DNA of 6,169 bases from Betaproteobacteria bacterium (GCA_026710225.1 JAPORI010000112.1:1-6169), one strand, 5' to 3'. Numbered from the stretch's first letter, positions 1 to 6,169 are shown. A program made the numbers and translations. Notes: a model not told the origin generated them from the sequence alone.

Positions 1-1172
1 CACGAATCCGGCTCAATCAAGCCGCTGGCCGGGTGCTTGCCGAGAATATCCACGCCCCGACAGCACTGCCGCGCACTGCCCTGGCAACCATGGACGGCTT
101 TGCCGCAGCCAGGGCCGATCTGGGCGGCCAACTGCCAATCGTCGGCAGTGCAATGGCCGGGCAGCCCTATACCGACAAGCTTGCCAGCGGCCAGACAGTG
201 CGGATCGCTACCGGCGCGGTGGTGCCGGAGGGAGCCGATTGCGTCATTCCCATCGAACAGGCTCAGGAGCAACAAGGCCGGGTGGGGCTGGCGACAGACA
301 CAGCCGACAACATCCGCCAACCCGGTGAGGAACTGGCCGCCGGGGCAGTTGCGGTTGCGGCCGGAACTGCACTGGGCAGCCGACAGCTCGGACTGCTGGC
401 CGCCCTCGGCATCGACCGGGTGCCGGTTTACCCGCGCCTGCGCATCGGACTGCTGGCCACCGGTGATGAGTTGCGCAGCCCCGGCCAGACGCTGGTGCCC
501 GGATCGATCTATGAATCCAACCGACTGCTGCTGGCCGCCCTGCTTTGCGAACTGGGATTTGCCGCCCTCGATCTGGGCATCGCCGCCGATGACCGGCATG
601 ATCTGGAGGCCGCCCTCGAACGCGCTCATGCTCAGTGCGATGTAATTGTCACCAGCGGCGGCGCATCGGTTGGCAGCCGCGATCTGATCCGGCAGATGCT
701 GATTGAGCGCGGCTCAATCAGGATGTGGAAGGTGGCGATGAAACCGGGACGGCCGTTCATCGCCGGCAACTACCGGGGGCGACCCGTCTACGGTCTGCCC
801 GGCAATCCGGTTTCCGCATACGCCTGCCTGCTGCTGCTGGTGGTTCCAGCCCTGTGGAAGGGTTCCGGACATGATCCGATCCCGACCTGGCCGCGCCTTT
901 CCGCGCAAGCCGGACAAACAATCATCAAGAAACCCGGCCGGGCCGACTACCAGCGCGGCTTGGCCAGCACCAACCCCGACGGCAGCTGGCAAGTGGTTGC
1001 CGTCGCCGATCAGTCTTCGGCATCGCTGACCGGCCTGGTTGCCGCCAACTGCCTGATCGAACTGGCACCGGAAAGCGACGGGGTTGAAGCCGGCGCGCCG
1101 GTTGCGATCATCCCGCTGCCGGGCACCTTCCCCTACTTTTTGGCAAAGGCCAGTTCCAGCGCCTTGTCGTAG
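1..1172 (+). CDS. moeA: Molybdopterin molybdenumtransferase MoeA, 5'-partial
   Basis: Cytoplasmic enzyme of molybdenum cofactor synthesis; the family inserts molybdate into adenylylated molybdopterin with release of AMP. The frame is open from base 3, giving 389 visible residues before TAG at 1170-1172. About 30 N-terminal residues are missing compared with the roughly 410-residue E. coli protein, so the GTG at 33 is internal and not the start. Family motifs appear in order (numbered from the first visible codon): MDGFA (30-34), TGAVVPEGAD (70-79), NIRQPGEE (103-110), ATGDEL (152-157), ESNRLL (171-176), TSGGASVGSRD (217-227), WKVAMKPGRPF (242-252) and GLPGNPVSAY (264-273). The C-terminal beta domain follows with PGRADYQRG. 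Two lysines of the WKxAxKPG segment, matching conserved E. coli active-site lysines, are kept. The segment just before MDG is divergent (PRTALAT where PxFDNSA is usual). The last 40 bp overlap the convergent dnaK-like gene, and the extra tail ending SSSALS is read from that overlap. Identification is firm. Confidence 0.95.
   Translation, partial: RIRLNQAAGRVLAENIHAPTALPRTALATMDGFAAARADLGGQLPIVGSAMAGQPYTDKLASGQTVRIATGAVVPEGADCVIPIEQAQEQQGRVGLATDTADNIRQPGEELAAGAVAVAAGTALGSRQLGLLAALGIDRVPVYPRLRIGLLATGDELRSPGQTLVPGSIYESNRLLLAALLCELGFAALDLGIAADDRHDLEAALERAHAQCDVIVTSGGASVGSRDLIRQMLIERGSIRMWKVAMKPGRPFIAGNYRGRPVYGLPGNPVSAYACLLLLVVPALWKGSGHDPIPTWPRLSAQAGQTIIKKPGRADYQRGLASTNPDGSWQVVAVADQSSASLTGLVAANCLIELAPESDGVEAGAPVAIIPLPGTFPYFLAKASSSALS
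1133..1172. other. 40-bp convergent 3' overlap of moeA and the dnaK-like gene
   Basis: moeA stops with TAG at 1170-1172 (+), while the dnaK-like gene stops with TAG on the minus strand at 1133-1135. The last 12 residues of the dnaK-like protein and the last 12 of MoeA are thus encoded by the same bases on opposite strands. No intrinsic terminator fits between the genes, so either transcript must run into the other gene or end by another mechanism. Confidence 0.9.
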
Positions 1173-3379
1173 TCGGCAACCGCACCGTCCATGTCGCCCT
1201 TTTGCCGCTTGGCCGAGGCGCGCAACTCGTAGTTGTGGGCGTTCGGACTGAGTTCGATCACCCGGTCAAGATCGGCAAGCGCACCTTTAAAATCACCTTG
1301 CTGACGGCGGGCGCTGGCGCGGCTTTTGTAGTTGTGGGCGCTCGGATCCATTTCCACCGCCATGTCATAGTCGGATAGCGCGCCGCTCAAATCACCCTTT
1401 TGCATCCTGGCGCTAGCCCTGATTTGATAGTTGTGTCCGCTCGGACTGAGCTTGATCAACTGATCGTGATCGGCCAAGGCGCCGTCGAAGTCGCCCTTTT
1501 GCATCTTGATCGAAGCGCGCAGCGCATAGTTGGTCGGATTCGGTTCGGTTTCGATAACCTTGTCAAGATCGGCAATCGCACCGTCCAGATCACCTTTCTG
1601 CCTTCTCGCCGAGGCCCGGGTTGCGTGATTGGCCGGACTCGGATCGGTGCCAATCAGTTTGTCGTAGTCAGCCAGGGCGCCATCCAGATCGCCTTGCTGC
1701 CTTTTGGTCGAAGCGCGAATTTCATCGGCTAAAGCGCCGGTGGTGGCTTCTGGACGTTCAGTGGCAAAGTTCTCGACCATCCCGGGAGCGGAGCCGCAGA
1801 ATTTCTGCAAGCGGGCGCGAATCTTGCCCATATCCTCGGCCGACAGATCACCGGAAATCAACTGGAAGCTGTTGCCAGCCTGTCTGCCGGTATTGAGATG
1901 GCGGGCGGTAACCTCAACCATGTCGTTCTCGTTGAGCCGGAAGGCAACATCGACTTGAATCTCTTGTTCGGTGCGCGCTTCCTGAAGTCCGGCAAGTTCG
2001 AACTCACCGAGCTTGGCGTTTTCCTTGACATCATCGTATTCACCCTGATAGACCTCGATCACCGCCCGCTGCTGATCGCTTTCAGCCGGGGCAAAGCTGC
2101 GCACCATCTCGGCGGGAACCGCAGCATCCTTGTCAATCACCTTGAACATCCGGTGCTCATCGTCACCGGCCTTGGTCCTGATCCCCAGGGAATGGGCAGC
2201 CGCATCGCGCAGGATCATGTCGCCGGCACCGTCGCCAACCATCGCCGCCTGCAACGCGGCACCAATCGCCACCGCGTGCTGGGCAGGGATGTCGGTGCGC
2301 GGCGGGCGGCCGAAGAACTCCTGCACCCGCCGGCGCACGAACGGCATGTTGCTCATGCCGCCGACCAGAAACACGCTGTCGATCTCATCCTTGTCAATCT
2401 TCGCCTTGGCCAGCGCCCGCTCGCAGATGTCGATGCTTTGCGCAACCAGACCGACCACCACCCCCTCGAGTCTTTCCCGGGTAAGTTCATGCTCGAACAT
2501 CTGGCCGCCCTCATCGATCGGCACCTTGATCAGGCATGAATTGTTCGCACTCAGGTATTCCTTGGCCGCCTTGGCCCGGTTCTCGAGCTTGTGCCAGACG
2601 ATCGGATCGGTGCGCGGATCGATGCCGTACTTCTCGATCGCGACATGTTGCAGATAGTTTCTCAGCTTGCGATCGAAATCCACCCCGCCAAGCGCTGCAT
2701 CGCCGTCAATGGTCAGCACATCGAGATTGGTCCTTTTGCCGACCGAGGAAATATCGATTATCGACAGATCAAAGGTGCCGCCACCCAGATCGTAGACGAT
2801 GATCTTGCCGGTCACCTCCCGCACCTTGCGCGCCTGAACGAAGGCCAATGCAGCCGCTGAGGGTTCCTTGATGATGCGCTTGACCGCAAAGCCGGCAATC
2901 CGGCCGGCGTTCATCGTCTCGCGGCGCTGGGCGTCGGTGAAGTAGGCGGGAACGGTGATCACCGCACCGGTTACCTCGCGGCCGAGCGCCTTTTCCGCAT
3001 CGAGCTTGAGCTTGCGCAGGATCAGCGCCGACACCCAGGTGGGACTGAACAGATCTTCGCCAACCTGCAACCAGGCGGCGTTGTCTTCGGTGCGCACTAT
3101 CGAATAGGCAACCTCCCGGTCCTCGCGCATCATTGCCACTTCATGATCATTGAAGTTGCGCCCGATCAGGCGCTTGGTCGCATACAGCGCGTTGCCCGGA
3201 TCGAACTTGGCGATGTTCTCGGCCGGCCGGCCGATCAGAAAACTGCCGTCATCCAGATAAGCACGCGATTCGGTTACCTTCCGGCCCTCCCGATTGCGAA
3301 TCACCTCCGGCTCACCCGATTTGATTACGCACATGCACGAATTGCTGGTGCCCAGATCGATACCGATTATCTGGCTCAT
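1133..3379 (-). CDS. DnaK/Hsp70-family chaperone with C-terminal TPR-like repeat array
   Basis: ATP-dependent Hsp70-type chaperone of 748 residues, versus 638 for E. coli DnaK. The nucleotide-binding domain (about 1-385) is complete: phosphate-1 loop IGIDLGTSNS (5-14), catalytic Lys69 in ATKRLIGR, VPAYFTDAQRRET (143-155), KEPSAAALAF (171-180), phosphate-2 YDLGGGTFD (196-204), LGGVDFD (230-236) and adenosine motif FLVGGMSNMPFVRRR (337-351). The linker reads DMILRD (387-392), where DVLLLD is usual. The beta substrate-binding domain spans about 393-508, with HSLGIRT, YQGE and NENDMVEVTAR. Only a short helical stub (512-545) follows where the alpha lid of about 100 residues normally sits. Six TPR-like repeats then fill 550-748. 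The usual TPS after the first beta hairpin is replaced (KVTESRAY). ATG at 3379 is chosen because the Hsp70 N-terminus begins exactly there and overlaps the upstream grpE-like stop as ATGA. No strong Shine-Dalgarno is visible, only AAGAAA, consistent with translational coupling. The family is certain. The role of the TPR part, such as binding a client or partner, is inferred, and this is probably not the housekeeping DnaK. Confidence 0.95.
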   Translation of the reverse strand: MSQIIGIDLGTSNSCMCVIKSGEPEVIRNREGRKVTESRAYLDDGSFLIGRPAENIAKFDPGNALYATKRLIGRNFNDHEVAMMREDREVAYSIVRTEDNAAWLQVGEDLFSPTWVSALILRKLKLDAEKALGREVTGAVITVPAYFTDAQRRETMNAGRIAGFAVKRIIKEPSAAALAFVQARKVREVTGKIIVYDLGGGTFDLSIIDISSVGKRTNLDVLTIDGDAALGGVDFDRKLRNYLQHVAIEKYGIDPRTDPIVWHKLENRAKAAKEYLSANNSCLIKVPIDEGGQMFEHELTRERLEGVVVGLVAQSIDICERALAKAKIDKDEIDSVFLVGGMSNMPFVRRRVQEFFGRPPRTDIPAQHAVAIGAALQAAMVGDGAGDMILRDAAAHSLGIRTKAGDDEHRMFKVIDKDAAVPAEMVRSFAPAESDQQRAVIEVYQGEYDDVKENAKLGEFELAGLQEARTEQEIQVDVAFRLNENDMVEVTARHLNTGRQAGNSFQLISGDLSAEDMGKIRARLQKFCGSAPGMVENFATERPEATTGALADEIRASTKRQQGDLDGALADYDKLIGTDPSPANHATRASARRQKGDLDGAIADLDKVIETEPNPTNYALRASIKMQKGDFDGALADHDQLIKLSPSGHNYQIRASARMQKGDLSGALSDYDMAVEMDPSAHNYKSRASARRQQGDFKGALADLDRVIELSPNAHNYELRASAKRQKGDMDGAVADYDKALELAFAKK
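1136..1732 (-). repeat. Six tandem 99-bp units encoding TPR-like repeats
   Basis: The 3' end of the dnaK-like gene encodes six consecutive 33-residue units, residues 550-582, 583-615, 616-648, 649-681, 682-714 and 715-748; the last ends in AFAKK. Each unit shares RAS, then QKGD or QQGD, then GAxADxD, and most end with Pro three residues before the next unit. Units 3-6 begin with NY at their second and third positions. The pattern of small, aromatic and Pro positions is that of a tetratricopeptide repeat: a pair of antiparallel helices that stack into a superhelix and bind peptides or proteins. The period is exactly 33 throughout, one residue shorter than the canonical 34. First and last units are the most divergent at their outer edges, as expected for caps. 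The repetition is read directly from the translation; the TPR assignment follows from family pattern. Confidence 0.88.
3376..3379 (-). promoter_or_regulatory. ATGA stop/start overlap coupling the grpE-like and dnaK-like genes
   Basis: On the minus strand the grpE-like gene ends CTG CGA TGA and the dnaK-like gene starts ATG AGC CAG, sharing four bases. This arrangement typically gives translational coupling by ribosome re-initiation, which would keep the two products in step. The lack of a strong Shine-Dalgarno upstream of this ATG fits that reading. Confidence 0.85.
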
Positions 3380-4215
3380 CGCAGTTTCTTGACCGGAGAC
3401 GGTGCCGCTTGCCGCTCCTGCCGGCGACGCAGGCTTGCCGCACGGTTGGCATAGTTTCTTCTTTCCGAATCGGTAAGCCCGGCGAATCGGGCTGCCTTGA
3501 CAAAATCGGCAATCGCCCCACCCAGATTGCCCTTTTTCGAGCGCGCTTCACCGCGCCCGGCATAGGTGCAGGGATTTTCCTCCATCTCCAGCGAGCGATC
3601 GTAACTGGCCAGTGCCGCGTCAATATCGCCGCGGCGCAACTTTTCTTTAGCCTGCCGGGCGTATTCGTAGGCGCTGGTCGCCTGATTAGAATCGGCGCTG
3701 CCCTCCGGTTGCTTGGCGACGGTAACCGCCGCTTCCCGCAGCGGGGCGGCACCCTTGATCAGATAGCCCTTTTGATGGGTCTTGATTATGCAGCCGGACT
3801 TGATGCGCAGTGTTGGCGCGTCGGTTGCCCATACCGAATGCAAACCGGAATCGTACTTGTCGCCCGGACGCGGTTCGAACGCCTCGATGCCCAGCGCACC
3901 CAGCGCCTCGACAAGCTGATTGCGCACATCGGCCAGCGCCTTGCGCGCTGACGACTCGGCTATCCTAGCCTCCTCATCGAGAGCATCAGCCACTTTAAGA
4001 AACTTTTCCGCACATTGCCGGATCGCTGCCTGGCCAATCTCCTTTTCCTGACTGGCGCGCATCTGCCTTAGCTTTGCGATTTGCTCGTCCTTTTCGGCCA
4101 GGGACTGCTGCAACTGCTGCTGGCGCTTTTCAATCCTGATACAGGCATCATTGAGCAAGTCATCCCGGCCGTTGCCAATTTCGCTGCGCTTGCGAATCAA
4201 TCTGGCCAGCAGCAT
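3376..4215 (-). CDS. GrpE-family nucleotide exchange factor with C-terminal TPR-like repeats
   Basis: Predicted co-chaperone that releases ADP from the Hsp70 encoded immediately downstream. From ATG 4215 the protein has 279 residues, versus about 200 for a typical GrpE. A long helical, Gln/Glu/Lys-rich stretch at about 20-100 fits the dimerising GrpE coiled coil. The beta-wing head at about 103-168 is clear: LGALGIEAFEPRPGDKYD, then GLHSV, QKGYLIKG and PLREAAVTVAK, matching the family pattern FGVE..G..FDP..H...QKGY...G...R.A.V.VAK. From about 181 come at least two TPR-like units (AYEYARQAKEKLRRGDIDAA, then CTYAGRGEARSKKGNLGGAI) and a basic tail rich in Arg and Lys. The frame stays open upstream to a TTG at 4329, which would add 38 residues. 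I prefer ATG 4215 because GGTGAGG sits five bases upstream of it. Membership of GrpE is strong; the exact start is moderate. Both members of the pair carrying TPR-like repeats suggests a dedicated, specialised chaperone system (inference). Confidence 0.88.
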   Translation of the reverse strand: MLLARLIRKRSEIGNGRDDLLNDACIRIEKRQQQLQQSLAEKDEQIAKLRQMRASQEKEIGQAAIRQCAEKFLKVADALDEEARIAESSARKALADVRNQLVEALGALGIEAFEPRPGDKYDSGLHSVWATDAPTLRIKSGCIIKTHQKGYLIKGAAPLREAAVTVAKQPEGSADSNQATSAYEYARQAKEKLRRGDIDAALASYDRSLEMEENPCTYAGRGEARSKKGNLGGAIADFVKAARFAGLTDSERRNYANRAASLRRRQERQAAPSPVKKLR

Positions 4216-4343
4216 ATCATCCTCACCGCCGGAACTTTCTTCAGCCGCATCCGCCGGCAACCCGGCCGGGGAGAAAGGCGTTTGTTTTTCTTTTGCGCTA
4301 CTTCTACATGGGCAGACACCTCCCGGCAAGGGATGAACCAGTC
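4216..4343. other. Gap between the protease stop and the grpE-like start
   Basis: This 128-bp stretch is the only non-coding space of any size if the grpE-like gene starts at 4215. On the minus strand it contains an A-rich run (CAAAAGAAAAACAAA, 4283-4297) and, next to it, a short GC palindrome (CCCGGCCGGG, 4261-4270). I find no convincing -35/-10 pair and no hairpin followed by a T-run in the direction of transcription. Co-transcription of the protease with the chaperone pair is therefore possible, but a weak or alternative-sigma promoter here cannot be excluded. Confidence 0.5.
4221..4227 (-). promoter_or_regulatory. Shine-Dalgarno sequence deciding the grpE-like start
   Basis: The minus strand reads GGTGAGG followed by ATGAT and then the ATG at 4215. 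The GGTGA core lies seven bases from the ATG, a good spacing. The competing TTG at 4329 has only a distant AGGA (about 13 bases away), so this site favours the shorter protein. Confidence 0.6.
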
Positions 4344-6169
4344 CTACATCGACAGATTAATCGCTAGCGAATAGGAAAGAGCGTCTTGACCAAATACGCC
4401 GGCATTGCTGCGCTTCTCGAGCGCCGCTCCAAAAAACCCGCTCATCCCCAGCACTGACATCGGCGCCGAATAGGAAAGCGTCCACACTGTAGGACGCGGC
4501 TGCTGCCCCAGATTCAGCGCAATCTGGCTGGGGGCAGCATCCGCCCCGTCGGCACCGGCAAACAGCAGCAAATCCCCTTGCCGCACTGCCAGCGGCTGGC
4601 TGAATTCAAAGCGCAGCGAATCATCAGCGCGCCACAGCCGGCTCTTGCGCACGCCCACCGCCAGAGCATCGGCACGAAGAGCCGAAAGCCCGACCAGCAC
4701 ACCGTTGCCGGGAACCTGCGCCTGGCTGCCAATCAAGGCATATGAACCGTATCCGTGCATTCCCGCACCCAGTTGCAGCTTGCCGGTCAGATGGACAAAA
4801 CGGCTGGAAGCACCATCGTTCAGGGCGAAGCCGCCGCCGAATTCGCTGCCCAGCAGCGTTTCCGATTCAGCCAGCAGCCCGCCCTCGGCAGCCAGCCACA
4901 ATCCGGCAAATGGTGAACCAGCGCTGCGCAACGCCAGCTGCCGCCACTGGGCGGCACTGCCGGAACTTGATGCTGCTGAAGCTTCCAGGGCCAGCAAATT
5001 GCCGGGCAGGATTTCCTGTTGCAGACGGGTTACCGATTCCAGTTCCAGATGCTGCGGCATCAATCCCCAACCGGTATCGGATGCCAGACACTCGGGAGCA
5101 CACAACTCGTGCCTGATTAGCAAACCGTCAGCTGCCGCAAAACTCAGCCAGTTGAGCTGGCCGGAGCGATAGCCGGCTGCAAAGCGGCCGCCTCGCTGAA
5201 TGTATCTTTGCCGCTGGTTCAATTCCCGCTGCGCGGCCGGCGTATTGTCTGCCGGCGATGCACTGGTGATCATCCCGGCTACCGGCAGGTAAAACGCGCG
5301 CGAATAACTGTCATAGCCGGTTACCGCCAGATTTGATGATGCTTGCGCAAGAGCAACCAGCGGCCCGGCAAGGCGCAGATACGATCCGGCCAGATTCACT
5401 CCACCACCTTGAGCGCGACTGGTGATCGGCCCCACCGGCGACAGCGCCTTGGCTATGTTCAGGTGGCCCATTCCATATATCGGGTCGGGACCTTCCGGCC
5501 CCAAATCATCGGCGGTGCGCAGCAGGATTTCGCTTGCCGCATCAGCACGCAACGATGGGGACTGACTCTTGAGTAGCGCCAATGCGCCGGTAACATATGG
5601 TGCGGCAAATGAAGTTCCTTCCCCATAGATATGCTTCGTCTTTGTTGCGTCTGCAAGATCGTTGAATAAAGCCAGCGCCGCCCCCGGCGCGGTCAGGCAG
5701 CGATCCCACAACACTCCGCAGCCCTGGCTGTCAGTTCCGATCGTAACCGTGGCAACTCCATTGACAGTGATGTTCTGGCTGGCTGCAACCGCCAGCCAGT
5801 AGGGCTTGAGGGCCTGTTGCCCGGGCAGCAAGTACATCCCGGCAAAATATCCGGTGGCGGCGCGAGTAACATGCTCTCTTCCTTCAATATTTAAGGTTGC
5901 GTCCAGGCCGTATTGGCGGATATCGACATTGTTGCCCAGCGGCACGCTCAGATTATTGGCAATCGTGAAGGATGCGGTCATGGCCAACGTACCCAAGTAA
6001 TCGGAGGCATAGCCCATCACCTCTACTGTTGAAGTAGTGGTCACGCCGGCTTGTACATCAACGATCCTTAACGTCAAAGTCGCATAGGGTCTTTCAATAA
6101 CGGTGCGATGATAGTAACTTGCGTTATCCCCATCATGCAAGCCGTCGTTGCCCAGAGCAAAAACGAATG
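4344..6169 (-). CDS. Subtilisin-family (S8) autotransporter serine protease, 5'-partial
   Basis: Secreted serine protease, probably anchored in the outer membrane by a C-terminal domain. The frame runs off the right edge; 607 residues are visible, numbered here from the codon at 6167. The first residues, FVFALGNDG, match the subtilase oxyanion-hole motif (Asn7). The catalytic serine motif GTSFAAPYVTG has its Ser at residue 186 (codon 5610-5612), preceded by LTAPG and followed by the usual GxGHLNIAKAL segment (about 233-241). The catalytic Asp and His and any signal peptide lie outside the window. The rest, about 245-607, is rich in Gly, Ala and Leu with alternating beta-strand patterns, including LRFEFSQPLAV (518-528) and TVWTLSYSAPM, as in subtilase autotransporter C-terminal domains. 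The protein ends SLAINLSM, without the terminal Phe or Trp usual for outer-membrane barrels. The spacing from Asn to Ser (179 residues) is well above the 66 of subtilisin, indicating a large insertion. The TTG at 6140 is internal. Protease assignment is firm; the barrel is likely. Confidence 0.85.
   Translation of the reverse strand, partial: FVFALGNDGLHDGDNASYYHRTVIERPYATLTLRIVDVQAGVTTTSTVEVMGYASDYLGTLAMTASFTIANNLSVPLGNNVDIRQYGLDATLNIEGREHVTRAATGYFAGMYLLPGQQALKPYWLAVAASQNITVNGVATVTIGTDSQGCGVLWDRCLTAPGAALALFNDLADATKTKHIYGEGTSFAAPYVTGALALLKSQSPSLRADAASEILLRTADDLGPEGPDPIYGMGHLNIAKALSPVGPITSRAQGGGVNLAGSYLRLAGPLVALAQASSNLAVTGYDSYSRAFYLPVAGMITSASPADNTPAAQRELNQRQRYIQRGGRFAAGYRSGQLNWLSFAAADGLLIRHELCAPECLASDTGWGLMPQHLELESVTRLQQEILPGNLLALEASAASSSGSAAQWRQLALRSAGSPFAGLWLAAEGGLLAESETLLGSEFGGGFALNDGASSRFVHLTGKLQLGAGMHGYGSYALIGSQAQVPGNGVLVGLSALRADALAVGVRKSRLWRADDSLRFEFSQPLAVRQGDLLLFAGADGADAAPSQIALNLGQQPRPTVWTLSYSAPMSVLGMSGFFGAALEKRSNAGVFGQDALSYSLAINLSM

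Noticed and set aside
33..35. GTG as the start of moeA
   Set aside because: The in-frame upstream codons read NQAAGR before VLAEN, which is the conserved MoeA N-terminal pattern, so the gene begins before the window.
1136..1732. Regular 99-bp spacing considered as a CRISPR or satellite array
   Set aside because: The period is an exact multiple of three, units differ at the DNA level, and the frame encodes coherent TPR-like repeats.
1898..2539. A 213-codon open frame on the + strand opposite the dnaK-like gene, and several similar ones at 37-645, 3409-3951 and 4645-5172
   Set aside because: They lie wholly inside strongly recognised genes in other frames or on the opposite strand, show no family motifs, and have the Arg/Pro/Ser-skewed composition expected of shadow frames in GC-rich DNA.
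3312..3752. A 146-codon minus-strand frame spanning the junction of the grpE-like and dnaK-like genes
   Set aside because: It is an out-of-frame reading of both genes; the in-frame proteins match GrpE and Hsp70 across the same bases.
4253..4297. GCCGG/CCGGC hairpin followed by a T-rich run on the + strand, resembling a terminator
   Set aside because: The T-run follows only when read on the + strand, where no gene ends nearby; the stem is five pairs and the T-run begins 14 bases after it. On the minus strand there is no T-run after the stem.
6138..6140. TTG as the start of the protease
   Set aside because: The frame continues upstream to the window edge and the upstream codons encode the subtilase oxyanion motif FVFALGNDG, so the TTG is an internal Leu codon.

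Overview
The window reads as a GC-rich bacterial chromosome segment with four protein genes, two of them cut by the window edges. The outer-membrane autotransporter-type protease at the right end implies a Gram-negative cell. A proteobacterium, perhaps gamma- or betaproteobacterial, is my guess from the gene types and base composition; no rRNA or other taxonomic marker is present. I see no RNA genes, insertion sequences, CRISPR arrays or attachment sites.

Layout, left to right. (1) Positions 1-1172, + strand: most of moeA (molybdenum insertion into molybdopterin), lacking about the first 30 codons. (2) Positions 1133-3379, - strand: a DnaK/Hsp70 protein of 748 residues. It keeps the full ATPase domain and the beta substrate-binding domain, but most of the usual helical lid is missing and six TPR-like repeats stand in its place. 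(3) Positions 3376-4215, - strand: a GrpE-type nucleotide exchange factor that also ends in TPR-like repeats. It overlaps the dnaK-like start by four bases (ATGA). (4) Positions 4344-6169, - strand: the C-terminal part of a secreted subtilisin-family (S8) serine protease with an autotransporter-like C-terminal domain; its 5' end lies beyond the window.

The most interesting content is the grpE-TPR / dnaK-TPR pair. Both partners of an Hsp70 cycle carry extra C-terminal TPR-like modules, are translationally coupled, and have no J-domain protein beside them in the window. This looks like a specialised Hsp70 system distinct from the housekeeping grpE-dnaK-dnaJ cluster, with TPR domains that may recruit clients or partners. 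The repeats have an unusual, strict 33-residue period instead of the canonical 34.

The chaperone pair and moeA are convergent and overlap by 40 bp at their 3' ends, so no terminator fits between them. The only substantial non-coding gap is the 128 bp between the protease stop and the preferred grpE start. Whether the protease and chaperone genes share a transcript cannot be settled from the sequence.
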